From Phocoena phocoena (lineage: Eukaryota > Chordata > Mammalia > Artiodactyla > Phocoenidae): DNA of 64,000 nucleotides. A model generated the notes under the pieces. That model was not told the origin of the DNA, did not search any database, and saw nothing but the letters and a program-made list of their open reading frames with translations. Shown piece by piece: positions 47,938-60,601 of this stretch. The stretch spans positions 31,395,319-31,459,318 of the forward strand of contig NC_089236.1 of NCBI RefSeq assembly GCF_963924675.1, in the 5' to 3' direction. Positions within the stretch are counted from its first letter, which is position 1, and each line of letters begins with the position of its first letter. The translations under genes and the position numbers were made by a program.

Positions 47938-49924
47938 AATACTGCAGTAATTGGGGTGGGGACGTTGCACTGCCAGAGCTTCCATTATCCCTACAATTCC
48001 TGACTGCTTTTCTGCCTCTCTGATGCTTATCACATCCTTTTCAGACTCTTCTTTATTAGTTGTACCTTAAAGCTGGTTTTCATCAAGACTCTTCCTAAGC
48101 CCTTTGCCCCTTATCCTTTTGCCCTCTGACCCAGTTCCATAAGACTTTAAATGAAATGAAAGTAAATGAAACCCATTTGAGCTATGTTAGCGTTCTCTAG
48201 AAGGGGGATGGTGATTTGCTGGAATGATGCAAAGATATCAAATGAGCAGTGGGCAGGAATTGTTCTTGTTCTTCTAAGGTCTGGAGCCAGGAATGGGTAG
48301 CATGGAATGGCTGCTTGATTTCCTGAATTTACACACAATATTTCTAGTTACCAACACAGATTGGCTGACCACTGTGAGTCCCAAATTCATTCCTCAGGAG
48401 GGAATCTCATTACATACACAGCTTCCCCCACCTATTAAAATCAGTCTGCTCTGATATTAAAAATGTCTTACTTTTCCTAATCTTAATATACTTCAGTTGT
48501 TGCTTCCCAATAAAATTTCTTTCAGAATTTAGCAATTATATGCATTTCAACTTTTAAACACCTTGACACTTCACTCTGAAGAATAACCTCTCACGACTTT
48601 TGTCCTACAAAGGAAAAAATATATATAGTATCAATGCTGAAAAGCTAAGCCCAGCTAGTTCAGTTCCTGGTTTTATAAGAAATTTCAATCAAGTAAAATG
48701 TTTTTTTTTTTCCTTTCAGGCAGTTGGACCAAGTCAAAGACAGAGAAACACTATGAGTTAGTTTCTCCAAATTCAGTCCATTGCCACAGTTGCTCTGCTA
48801 GAAGTGATCCCTCTGCTACTGCAATTTAATAAAGATAGAAATGATTGAATTTCCTAACTTCACCCAAACCAATTAATCAGCAAGCAAATTAAAGTCAGCT
48901 GTGGATTGAAACCCTCAGTCACAGTTTAGACTTACTACTTTCAGTTATATTATTGACAAAAAAATATCAGATTTATAGACAGGAGGGCATTCAGACACTT
49001 TTGGAAATGAACATGATTTTTCATGTTATTTTTCTCAGGTTGCCTGCTGTGGACTTATCCTCACACATCATTACTGAAAAAAATGGTATAAATATTTCCA
49101 TTATAACTCCAATTGCCACGGAGTTTTAACAATTTAATTTTATAGTTATAATATTGCAAATTTTGCTTTGTCAAAGAAATGTTCCTTGTCTAAAATGTCA
49201 AATTAATACCTTTCAGTTCTCTTATAAATAGATAAATCCATCTTAAGTTAATTGGAAAAACAAAAACAAACACACAAAACCTTAATATTATAATTTTTAT
49301 CCTTAAAATACCCAGGCTTAAGTTCTTGCTGCCATTATGGCTTTGCAGAGCCCTGGAATTTTGTGCTTGAAGGCTATGTGTATTTTTTTCTGAATTGTTG
49401 TCTACGAACTTCCCCGTAGCTGTCTAATGGGGTTTGGTCACACTTCAAATTTAATGACACTAATTGCACTTAAACTGCTTTTGTAACAAGTATGCCAGTA
49501 TTTTATATATTTTCATCATAACTAAATGAATTTGAAAAGAATTCAGCACTCTTAGGCTTATAAATTACATGATTATACATTTGGTAGTCTTAAATCTCAA
49601 TAATTGAAATATACCTCAATGGTATACCAAAACTTTCTGTAATTAGTCAACAATAATGGAGCTTCTGAACATGAAAGCTTTCTAACTGTAGGTTTACTGG
49701 ACATGTTGATCCCTTTTCATACAGTCTCATAACATACTGCTTCTAGACATTTTAACTAATGGAATCATGGAGCAAAAGGTGTGTAAGAAATTAGAACCTT
49801 AGAGTGGGAATTTCTATTTCACTTCCTCGAATTCTGAGATAAATTATGCTGGCTGCTCCACTCATTCACCATTTCCTTATTTATGGACTTACTTGGATAT
49901 CTATTATACAATAGAATATATACC
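47938..49924. other. Unassigned region
   Basis: About 2 kb with no gene or firm repeat. Sequence is more complex and less AT-biased around 48,730-48,950 and 49,320-49,470. Such stretches can be conserved non-coding DNA, which cannot be judged from one genome. Confidence 0.45.
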
Positions 49925-50262
49925 TATTTATTATTTTTCTTTTTTAAAATTATTTTTATTGAAGTATAGTTGATTTACAATATTGTGATAGTTTCAGGTA
50001 CACAGCAAAGTGATTCATTTATATACACACATATATACATCTATTCTTTTTCAGATTCTTTTCCATTATAGGTTATTACAAAACATTGAATATAGTTCCC
50101 TGTACCGTACAGTAGGTCCTTGTCATTTATCTATTTTATATATTGTAATGTGTATCTGTTAATCCCTAACTTCTAATTTATCCCTCCCCTCCTGCCCCCT
50201 TTGGTAACTATAAGTATGTTTTCTATGTCTGTGAGTCTATTTCTGTTTTTCGTTTGTTTAAC
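49925..50262 (-). mobile_element. Ungulate-type L1 3' UTR fragment, antisense
   Basis: A poly(T) start at about 49,938 (the A-tail of the minus strand) leads into TTATTGAAGTATAGTTGATTTACAAT. The familiar boxes GTTCCCTGTACCGTACAGTAGG near 50,095 and TCTGTGAGTCTATTTCTGTT near 50,229 follow. A second copy of the same region starts directly after it. Confidence 0.85.
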
Positions 50263-50495
50263 TTATACTTTATATTGGAGTATAGTTGATTAACAATGTT
50301 GTGTTAGTTTCAAGTATACAGAAAAGTGATTCAGTTATACATATACTGGTATCTATTCTTTTTCAAATTATTTTCCCATTTAGGTTATTACAGAATATTG
50401 AGCAGAGTTCCTTGTGCTATACAGTAGGTCCTTATTGGTTATCTGTTTTAAATATAGCACTGTGTGCATGATATTTGGGATTGACATGTACACAA
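50263..50495 (-). mobile_element. Second L1 3' UTR fragment, antisense, with a short inverted 5' end
   Basis: It restarts at the L1 3' end (TATATTGGAGTATAGTTGATTAACAA near 50,271) and runs to CACTGTGTGCATG at 50,470. The following 25 bases (50471-50495, ATTTGGGATTGACATGTACACA-type) are L1 sequence in the opposite orientation, a small 5' inversion. The neighbouring copy may be an insertion host or an independent event. Confidence 0.75.
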
Positions 50496-51039
50496 CTATT
50501 TATTTTTTTCCAAAAATAATCCAATCACTTTTTTTCAAAAAGAAGTGCAGCTATATAATTCAACATTTAAAACTACTTTAAATACTCCAGTGAGCAGGAG
50601 CCATTTTTTGATCATTTGTTCATGAAATTTCATGAAAGCATGAATATACCTAGGTACACACAACAATGACAAAATAAAATCAGTAATAATATGCTTGTAC
50701 TTCTAAAATTAATGTATACAGAATACAGTCTACCACTGCTCAGGATCTTTAAAAAATCAATTCAGTTGTTTAAGTATGAAGTTCACACACAGAAGTAAAT
50801 TAATTAAAATAAAACTAGAGATAGGGTCAAAATCCCAAAGATTTATATAAAATGGCAAGAAACACCACATTATTTCCATGTGTACTTTAGTTTTTGGTAC
50901 AACCTCTTTATAAAAGGTAAATTGAATACATGTACAGGAAATAATATATCCTGCTAATGTCATGTTGAGGACATAACAGAGCACCATAGACTTTATGTAT
51001 GTCTTTCTCACTGGTACTAGAAAAAACAAAAATAAAACC
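50496..51039. other. Unassigned stretch
   Basis: No gene or repeat recognised. The 96-codon minus frame at 50757-51047 has no family signature. Confidence 0.4.
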
Positions 51040-51643
51040 AAAAACAACCTACCAGAGCAAAGATAGTCTTTTCAGCAAAAGGTGCTGGAAAAATTGTCCA
51101 TCAACATGCAAAGAAAAAAGAAAAAGAATCTAGACATAGATTTTACACCCAGCAAAATTAACTCAAAATGGATAATGGACCTAAATGTACAACACAAAAC
51201 TATAAAACTCCAAGATAATATAGAAGACCTAGATGACCTTGTGTATAATGATACATTTTAGATACAACACTTAAAGTACAATCTATGAAAAAAATATTGG
51301 TAAAGTGAACTCAATTAAAATTAAAATTTTCTGCCCTGCAAAAGACAATATCAAGAGAATGAGAAGACAAGCCCCAGAAAGTATTTGCAAAAGACACATC
51401 TAATAAAGGACTGTTATCCAAAATATGAAAAGAACACTTTAAACTCAATAATAAGAAAATTAACAACCTAATTAAAAAATGGGTCAAAGACCTGAACAGA
51501 CCTCTCACCAAAGAAGATGTACAGATGGCAAATAAACATATAAAATATACTCCACATCATATGCCATCAGGGAAATGCAAATTAAAACAGTGAGATATCA
51601 CTACACAACTATTAGAATGTCCAAAATCTATACAAACTGCCAG
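51040..51643 (+). mobile_element. L1M ORF2 C-terminal region, left piece, sense
   Basis: ORF2 text in order: AGTCTTTTCAGCAAAAGGTGC near 51,067, TTAACTCAAAATGGATAATGGACC near 51,159, TCTCACCAAAGAAGATGTACAGATGG near 51,502, and the AAATGCAAATTAAAACAGTGAGATATC box near 51,575. It is interrupted at 51,644 by a younger L1 end and resumes at 51,817. Confidence 0.85.
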
Positions 51644-51816
51644 GTATAAAATAGATAAGCAACAAGGATATATTTTATAGCACAGGGAGTTATAGCCATT
51701 GTTTTATAGTAACTTTTAATGGAGTATAATCTGTAAAAGTACTAAATCACTATGTTGTATACCTGAAACTAATATTATAAATCAACTATACTTCAATAAA
51801 AAATAAATAAGTAAAT
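51644..51816 (+). mobile_element. Younger L1 3' end nested in the L1M
   Basis: TAAAATAGATAAGCAACAAGGA at 51,648, TTTTATAGCACAGGGAGTTATAG, and the closing TATACTTCAATAAAAAATAAATAAGTAAAT near 51,788-51,816 are the ungulate-type L1 3' UTR, sense. It splits the ORF2 of the older L1M. A clear TSD was not found. Confidence 0.8.
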
Positions 51817-52700
51817 CTGATTCTGGAACACTGACAACACCAAATTCTGGTGAGGATGTGGAATATTACCAGTTGTTGGTGAGCATGCAAAATGCTATAG
51901 ATACTTTGGAAGAGACCTTAGGTTTTGTTTGTTTTTTTCTTCAAAAGTAAACATACTTTTACCATATGATACAGCAATTGTGCCCTTTGTTATTTATCCA
52001 ATGGAGTTGAAAATGTAAGTTGACACAAACCTATACACGGACATTTATGGCACGTTTATTCACAATTGCTCAAACTTGGAAGCAAGCAAGATGTCCTTCA
52101 GCAGGTGAATGGATAAATAAACTGTGGCACATCCAGACAATGGAATATTATATAATACTAAAAACAAATGAGCTATCAAGCCATGTTGAGACATGCAGAA
52201 GGCTTAAAGGCATATTACTAAGTGAAAGAAGCCATCCGAAAAGGCTACAGATTGTATGATTCCAACTATATGATATTCTGGGAGAAGCAAAACTATGGGG
52301 ACAGTAAAAAGCAGTGTTTGCCACAGGTTAGGGAGAAAGAAGGATGAATATGCAGAGCACAGAGGATTTTTAGGACAGTGAAACTAATCGGCCTGCTGCT
52401 ATAATGGTTGATGCATGTCATTATACATTTGTCCAAACACTTAGAATGCACACACCAAGAGTGAACCCTATTGTAAACTATGGACTCTAGGTGATAATGA
52501 TGTGTCCAAATAGGTTCATCAATTATAGTAGATGTACCACTGTGGTGGGAGATATCGATAACGGGGAAAACCATGTGTGTGAGGGCAAGGGGTATATGGA
52601 AATCTCTTTATCTTCCTCTCAATTTACCTGTGAACCTAAAACTGTTCTAAAAAAGAAAAGAATCTTAACAAACAAAAAAATAAACCGCCCAGATTTCAGA
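51817..52700 (+). mobile_element. L1M ORF2 tail and 3' UTR, right piece, sense
   Basis: Continues the L1M with GGAACACTGACAACACCAAATTC near 51,824, the TGGCACATCCAGACAATGGAATATTA box near 52,124, and AAGCCATCCGAAAAGGCTACA near 52,230. The 3' UTR contains GAACCCTATTGTAAACTATGG near 52,464 and ends A-rich near 52,700. Confidence 0.85.
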
Positions 52701-55082
52701 CTTTAGGAACTTGGTGGCATGAAGATGCAAGAACTATATTTGAAATGTGCTATATAATGAATATTTTTGTAGTTCGTTACTAGCAAGAACAACTGTATGT
52801 TAGTATATCGTTCCCTATATAATAAAAGATAAGCCTGGGTATATATTTTATTATAACTTTAACTTGATTTTTGTAGTCTGAAGCTAGAAGCTAAAAAGCT
52901 AAAAAATGAGCATAAGGAATTAGTTTTTTTAATTGTATTGTTTACACTGAGGTCCATGGGGACCAATTTTAATGTCCCAACAGATGGTTCTCCACGATTC
53001 CACTGTGAATGTCTGACTTTTCTAGTCACATCAATCCCTAGTTTTTGGAGTCTACTGTGTCTTACATTATTTTTTCTTTTATCACACTGTTTATCTAGTC
53101 TCTTATATCTTCCACAAAAACAGCCATTGTGTTTTAGTTGCATATGTCTTGCTATCTATGGAATTATCTGGAATACGTTTCCTCCTACCCTGTCCCTTCG
53201 CTGACCCTTGCTTGTTTTTCACTATTCTAAGCCAATTGTAATGGATACTGTAGTATTATACTCTAAACCTCTTTTCAAATCCTATGCACACATACTTCAA
53301 CTACTGGGAATATTAACTGCTGATAGCTCACAGCTCTGCCCCTCACTGAGAATTGCCTTGGCAACAGGGAACCCAATTGCCACGGAGCTGCCCACCGACA
53401 AGAACAGGTTGATGCAGAAAAACAAGACCCACCCTCCATGACTCAAATATGTACAACTATAAAACTTATACCAGATCCAAGGCTTTGCATAATAACAACT
53501 AAGTTTTCAGTTGCAACTACAGTGAAGGTCAACTTCTGCTGTCCAATCCAGCGATCCTCTCTTCCTTATGGTGGTATCTCACAAGACCACTCCTCAATGA
53601 ATCTTCCACACATAATTTCTTATCTCAGAATCTGTTTCCAGGAAATCCAGTCTAAGATACCAACCCTTGAATTCTCTAAGATATTTGGAGAACGGAGAAA
53701 ATCAGGGAAAGGAACACTTTACAAAGAGGGATTTTGCTCTAACCTCAATATGAAATCATAATAAATAAAACAGACTGCTTTCAATTATACCAATTGTAGG
53801 CCTAATACGTAGATGTGAGTCCAAATACAACACCTCTATTACTCAATTCCTTTTAAGACCAAACCCAAAATCCATATCTCTGAACTTTATGAAATGGAAG
53901 ATCTTGACTTTGGTAGAGCAGACCAACCATGAAAGAGAAGTTCTAATTCTTTCTAAATCAGCACCCCTTAGCAGCTCTGGACTGTTCTTACAACTTCAAG
54001 TACAGAGAACACATATTCTTAAAAACAAACAAACAAAAAAAAACATAAAGAACACTTGATTAGATAAAACCTACCACCCTGATATTAATGTTTGGTTTTC
54101 TAAGAATTTATCATATTCAGTGGATATCTTTGGACCTCACCATAAAAATTAGCACACTTCTCTTTGGGAAAGTAAAGGAGATAAATTATAAACTTCTTAG
54201 CAGCATTACTGATTACAAAGTCTGTTATGTAGGGTTTTACATATAAGGATGGATATATTTTAGTTAGCATTATGTTTATTATCTGACAGATTTTCAGCCA
54301 GGTTGCAAACATCTTTAGAAAAGAACTATGACCTTTTACCTGTGTTTCTCAGCTTTAGTCATAATAGCCTGTGACATATGGTAAGTGTTCAACAAACTGT
54401 TCTTAATAAAATGATTGGATAAATTTTAAAAATTGGTAAAATATGTTTATCCAAGTAATTGATAATATTTTGGAAAAAAATTTAGAAACTGATCCATTTG
54501 TATGCCATTGGTTATCTCTTAATTTTGCACAACTCTATTAATCAACATTGAACTCAGTCATCTATGAATTCAGCTATGTCTCAAAACTATTAATTAGAAG
54601 ATTTATCAAATGTACTCCTAAAGTCAAGCTAAATTATTATACACATCTATATATATATGGCTATTGCAAATGACCACATAATTTGTGCATTACATAGCTA
54701 CTGGGAACACCATTTAAAGGGCACCAGTGAAGCTGCTCAATCAGGCAGCCCTCTAAAATCTCCCTGAAATGTACTCTACAGACCTATTTAAAAAGAAATT
54801 TTATTTCTTCATCTTGTTTGTGATGAATTAATGTGAATTGTGACCACTGATTTTATTTCTAACTATTCTCCATTCATATGTCAAATTTACCAGAATGTAA
54901 TTTTCCCTTTTTGAAAACAGAACATGCGCTCATCACCAATATTGGAAAATATTGCATGTTTCTCATATTTCTCAAATATTACTTACAGTGGTTTTGTGGT
55001 TTAAATGACAGCATACATTTAAGCATCCTGTAATACAATTCTTACATTTCTGGAGACAAAACCATTTAAATGATGAACTGGG

Positions 55083-55085
<3 letters not shown>
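52701..55085. other. Unassigned region
   Basis: No gene or firm repeat in 2.4 kb. Frames at 52938-53204 and 53438-53761 (107 codons) lack any recognisable family feature. The passage 53,270-53,430 is GC-richer. Confidence 0.45.

Positions 55086-55139
<54 letters not shown>
55086..55139. repeat. (GT)n microsatellite, about 26 units
   Basis: Pure GT tract, one of the longest simple repeats in the window, likely polymorphic between individuals. Confidence 0.97.
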
Positions 55140-55493
55140 GTATGTACCACTTTGTAACAGTCATTGTAGTGGTCTGCTCCTAGCCTCTCAAATCCCTTTA
55201 CCGTTTTCATATGTACATGCTGTCAACCCTCAGGGCCAGTTCCTGCAGTCCATTATTCGACTCTTGCCATTAGACTGTAGATTGGGAAGTAGCTGGGAAG
55301 TTACACCCACCTAGGGTAGCCACTAACCAAAGAATGTTGGGACAATGGCATAAATACTCTCACTTCCTTATTCCTGATAAGATAACTCTGAGGTGTAGGT
55401 TACAATGTCTGCAGAACTTCCTTATGCTTTGAGTTCAAGTTATATCATAAGGAGATTTGTTTGACATTACACCTTCAACATTATATAATTTTG
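55140..55493. other. Unassigned stretch
   Basis: No recognised feature between the microsatellite and the following LTR. Confidence 0.4.
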
Positions 55494-55945
55494 TGAAATG
55501 TGTCCCTCAGAAAAAAAAGATATGTTGAAGTCTTACTCTCCGTTACCTCAGAATGTGACCTTATTTTGAAATAGATCACAATCACCTATTTATAGAAGTA
55601 AGCAAGGTAAAATGAGGCCTTTCATCTGGGCCTTGATCCAATATGACTTATGTCCTTATAAGAAGAGGCAATAAAGACACAGTGGGAGAGAACCATGTGA
55701 ACATCAAGGCAGAGATTGGGTGATGCATCTACAAGCCAAGGAAAGTCAAAGATGGCGAGCAAACCACCAGAAGCATAAAAAAAGTGTGGAACAGATTTTC
55801 CCTCACAGCTCTCAGAAGGAACCAACTCTGCCAACACTTTGATCTCAGATGTCTACTCTCTAGGACTACGAGACAATAAATTTTTGTTGTTTAAGCCACT
55901 TGGTTTGTGGTATCTTGTTACAGCAGTTTTTGAAAACTAAACACT
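55494..55945 (+). mobile_element. Solo LTR, probably ERVL-MaLR-like, sense
   Basis: Blocks in order: ATATGTTGAAGTCTTACTCTC near 55,521, ACCTCAGAATGTGACCTTATTTTG near 55,546, CTTGATCCAATATGACTTATGTCCTTATAAG near 55,632, GATGCATCTACAAGCCAAGG near 55,722, CAATAAATTTTTGTTGTTTAAGCC near 55,874 and GTTACAGCAG at the end. AATAAA near 55,876 would be the LTR polyadenylation signal. The family name is uncertain. Confidence 0.6.
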
Positions 55946-57184
55946 CCCTTGCCTGAATGATTTTCCTATTCCCTCTCCTTTCACTGTGAACATTTTCTAA
56001 AAAATTATTTTTATATGAGTATCCATCTCAGTGTCTGCTTCTAGAAAATGCTATCTAAGACAACTCCTGACTTGTATCTCAAATTATTTGGTGTGTGAAA
56101 AAGATTATTATAAGAAAATTGGTAAAGACCAGTCCTCTTACAGAACAAGGCATATGTATTTTGGAACTGAGCCTTTAGCCTTCATTTCACCATCCGTGAA
56201 TATCATACCTTTCTCTCTAAGAGATAACAATTACCTCATTAACTTCCACTATTATTCTAATAACAGATTTTAGCACTTTTCTCATTAACTCAACTTATTT
56301 ATGGATATAAGTACTTTAATTCTATTCTTAGAATGTCTTGGCTTCTGTTTGCCTTTACTCTAGTTTTCTGCTTTTCCTTTCGTCTTGGGAAAATCTTAGA
56401 GATTTGAGCTTATTGCAGATTTCCCCAATCTATCATGTAGGATCCATTTGCTGTTTCCTGCTTTTCTTCTACATTACAGTTATGCAAAAATGTATCATCA
56501 GAATTTATTTCAGAGCCTTTTAACACCCTCAACACATGTATACTTTAGAGTTACAGATGGGATCATGGGTTCACATTTACCTTTTTTAAGCTTTTCTTAA
56601 GTCAAGAGTATGTCTTTAAACTACTAAGCAATTCTGTCCTCACCATCCTAAATTCTAAATAGGCACAGTCACTTTAATTGAAAGGTCTCCATAACACTCA
56701 CATCCCCAGACAATTTTCTTCCTTTGTTTGAATGAAATCCAGCAACAGCCCATTTGCTTCCCCAAGTAAGATGAAATTGTCAACAAGGTAAATAACAAAT
56801 TTATTAGATGCCATCCTTTTGGCAGAATTAGATTTCTAACAGATGTTTACAGAGTTTAAGTCCTCCATTATTTCTATACAGATGGTTTTGTGTTAATTTC
56901 AAAGTCTCATGAATTTTTACCCATAATCTTCATTTGATTTGAATATATATCAGAGTTATTATTTCAAAACATATTTATTTTGTATTTATGTTTTATTTCC
57001 TAACAGCCAGATTTTGGCAGAGAATTACCCACAAAGATATTAATTTTCTTTATTTTTACCTTTATTCAAAGACTCTCTAGTTTACTTTGTAGAGCATGTT
57101 TATAAAAACAAGGCAAAAAATTATAAATATTCTCAATATGTTCACCTCTGTTATTGCTTTCTTTTAAATAATAGTCATCTTGAG
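55946..57184. other. Unassigned region
   Basis: No gene or firm repeat in about 1.2 kb. Confidence 0.45.
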
Positions 57185-57545
57185 CTGTCATAAGAAAATA
57201 TCATAGACTGGGTGGCATAAAGAACAGAAATTTCTTTTCTCATAGTTTTGATGGCTGGAAGTCTGAGATCAGGGTACCAGAATGATCAGTTTCTGGTGAG
57301 AGTTATCTTCCTGTCTGGTAGATGGATGGCCACCTTCTTTCTGTGTCCTCACATGGTGGAGGGGGAGCCAGCTCCCTGGTGTCTCTGCTTACAAGGGTAC
57401 TAATCCCGTCATAAGAACCCCATTCTCATGACCTCATCCAAACCAAATCACCTCCCAGAGGCCACATCTCCAAATACCATCATATAGAGGGTTAGGGTTT
57501 CAACATATGAATTTTAGGGTGACATAAATGTTGTCCATAACAATA
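57185..57545 (-). mobile_element. MaLR LTR (MLT1A-like), antisense
   Basis: On plus: ACTGGGTGGCATAAAGAACAGAAATTTC near 57,207, CTTTCTGTGTCCTCACATGG near 57,336, CTTACAAGGGTACTAATCCC near 57,388, CCTCATGACC-like text near 57,428, AATCACCTCCCAGAGGCCACATCTCCAAATACCAT near 57,446, and GGTTTCAACATATGAATTTTAGGG near 57,495. Read on minus this is the common order of an MLT1A-type LTR. No internal region is attached. Confidence 0.75.
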
Positions 57546-57702
57546 TCCACTGCTCTTTTCACATTGCTTTGCTCTGCCAAGTCTTGTTAATACCTATGAA
57601 AGCATACTGTGTTAAACTTCAAGCTTACTCAATATGTAATATGGACTTCAGACATACAGACTATATATAGAACCTTAAATCATAATATTATTTGAAATTC
57701 TC

Positions 57703-58361
57703 TTATTGTAACCAAACAGGACCCTATCAGGCCTTCCTGGGACAGACCCCCCCTCCCCACTATGTTGTCTGCCTGCCTCTTGTTTGTAGAAAAGCTGTAG
57801 TCTCCCAGGCCTCCACTGAATCAGAAAAGCCTGGCTCAAGAATTAATGAATGAAAAAATGTGAATATGTAATGATAAAAGTAGCAGTTTGGCCAGTAGAA
57901 CTGGTAAAAATGTAAATGGTAAATCAGCAATATGGCAGGCACAGAATGTTTAGTTCCTCCCCGAAGAACATAAATAGCAGTATCCGATGCACATTCCTGA
58001 GTTACTTTACAGATATTAAACCCCCCACTAAATGGTAGAAGTTAACTATATGACCATGAGAATGTCACCCTCAGACTGGCTGGAGTCTAAGGATTGATAA
58101 TGTTAACCCCTGTGACACCACCCTGCTACATCATCATCAACCAATCAGAGAATTTTGCACAAGTTGATCACATACCCTGAGACTCTCTTCCCTTGCCTTC
58201 CCCTTGAAACCCATCTGAGTGTTCTGGTCTTTTGAGCATGAACTGTCCCATTCTTCTTGCTTGGTCCTTGCAATAAACCTTCTATGCTCCAAACTCTGAT
58301 GTTTCAGTTTCTTTGGCCTCACTGTGCATTGGGCACATGAACTTGGGTTCAAAAACATTAT
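57703..58361 (+). mobile_element. Solo LTR of an ERV1-like endogenous retrovirus with 4 bp TSD
   Basis: The LTR at 57707-58357 (651 bp) begins TGTAACCAAACAGG and ends AAAACA, with the retroviral TG...CA ends. The 4 bp TTAT flanks it at 57703-57706 and 58358-58361. A polyadenylation signal AATAAA lies at about 58,272 in TTGCAATAAACCTTC, followed by the GATGTTTCAGTTTCTTTGGC block. No gag, pol or env sequence adjoins it, so recombination between two LTRs probably removed the interior. The 4 bp TSD fits gammaretrovirus-like ERV1 elements. Confidence 0.8.
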
Positions 58362-60601
58362 CTGTTACTTACTTCTAAGAATTACTATATACTCCTTCAA
58401 TGTGGTCTTTATGCATGCATGTGCTATGTGTATATCTGTATGTTCAATATATTGAGAATCAAATTCCAAATTAATGTTTTTTTTTTCTTTCCACATATAT
58501 ACCAATTCAAATCTTTCCAATTACATTGAGAAATCTGACAATGAATTTGTTTCCCTAGTCTTCATGAGTTCCAACTATCTCCTGCCAGGAGACAATTGTT
58601 TGGTCATCACAAACCAGAGTATTGAAAATTTGTATTCCTGCATATGAATAAAATAATAAGCTTCCAAGTCCTCATTCTTTTCCAAAGTTTTGACTATCAA
58701 TCTGAAGACATGATTACTACACAGGTGTTTCTAAGACTTTGAGTTTTTTTATCTAGTTCTTCAAAGGCAATAGAGACACATCAAGTTTCTCTCAATCAGA
58801 TTACTTGTTTCAGGCATGAACCAGCATAAGTGGATAGCATTGCATGTTGTCATCGTAGCAGTCACATTTCTGGTTTATGGCTCTGAGTTCTTAGGTATAC
58901 ACAGATCCACTTTTTCTCCCATTTGGTAAAGAAAAATCATCAACAATATTTTAACATAGGTACTACTTTTTAATTATTTCATTAGCTTGTCTTATCTTAC
59001 CTATTAGATTATAAACTCATCTATATTGTATCTAGTAAATCTTTTAAACTATAAGAGACACTTGATATATACCTGATTAATTAGCCATACTAATTAAGCA
59101 TGTGTTTGAAAAAGTTTTTATTGAATTAGTATGTAGGAAAAGAAAGGTTCTAGTTGAGTTACAATGGTATAAATTTGACATAGGATCCCTCATAATGAGT
59201 GGTAGATTGTAAGCCACTCAACTACATGATTTGTACAAAATAAAATTGAGCTATTGATGTTTATAATAATTATGCCTACAAAAATTAATAATTACTTAGG
59301 GATACCTTTGTTTTTTGAGAATAATTATGCATATTTATTATTGCTATTTTGTGATCATGTATTAAAAATTGATTAAGACAATTTTGTGAAGGGTAATTGC
59401 AGCCTTGACTCTAGTGAGATCCTTGTAGTGGCTGAGGCAGGGAGTGATACACTCACAGTGGCAATTGGGACAGACTGGAAGACAAAGATTGAAGGCTGGG
59501 AGTTTGCAAAGGACTTCACTTTTAAACGTGGATTTCTCTCTAATACAAATGTCAACAATGCCATGTAAAAGTGGCAATGCTTGAGGAATTCTGAATTCAC
59601 AACAAAACATCATCTTTCAGCTAATCCACTGTGGCCAGACACATAAAACCCTGCCCTCTTTGTGGATTCTGTGCACTGCCTGGACTTGTTGAATGTCTGG
59701 ATTCTACAGTGCTTAAAGTAGAAAATGTCACCATGATTTCATAGGGAGTTCTTCATGGTTAGGAACTGCTGTAAAAGATTGACTTCCATGTCAGCTTAAA
59801 ATTTCCCAGCTTTATCAATTCAAGCCATGTTCTTAATGTAGTTTCAACATTGCTGAGGTCTTTTTATTATTATTTAATATAGTCAATGTGCATACTTTAA
59901 AAAATCTACTTGCAAGTGAAGCATTTTCCAATCAATATTTTGAATTTACTTGCTTAAGAAAAAAGTGTGCTCCTCAATTGTGAGAATTTTCTCAGTGTTT
60001 TCCTTTGACTTCAATATGATGCATTTAATTTTATGTAAACATAGACTTCTATTGCCAGAAATAATTTTATAAATTAATGGGCAAACTGACAGTTTTTTGA
60101 AGTAAGTTATTGAGTCATATATACAATATAGATAAAAACCTTCAAAACAAATATGCAGCATCATAGGAAGTGGAATATAGACGGGTTTAATTTATCGTGA
60201 TTGCTATGAATCAGCATTAGATTTTCAGTTTGCGTTTATAACTATTTTTATATTGCATTTCTTTTTTTATAAAATTCTCAGTTAGTTATATTAACATATA
60301 CAAATAGATTCACAGCTGAATGTCTTATATGATTCTTAAATATCTCAAAAAGAGAAAACAGATTCAAGGAATAAGGTAAGATTATATCTCAGAGGCAAAA
60401 TTTTCAATATTTGCCTGGTATATATGCATAAACATGTACATAGATAAAAACACATGTAGTTTCTTGTACTTATGAGACATGTTCTATCACTGAGAAGAAA
60501 ATCTTTGTAGAATTATTATAATTCATTAAAATCAATAAAGTTTTTTATTTTTGTCCAAACTAGGAAAAACAAACAAAATTAGGAGCATAAAATCTCAGGT
60601 C
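58362..60601. other. Unassigned region
   Basis: No firm repeat or gene. The segment 59,386-59,800 is GC-richer and carries short open frames on both strands; see findings. The rest is AT-rich. Confidence 0.45.

Noticed and set aside
53438..53761. 107-codon plus-strand frame as a possible gene
   Set aside because: No recognisable motif and no splice or promoter context. Treated as chance.
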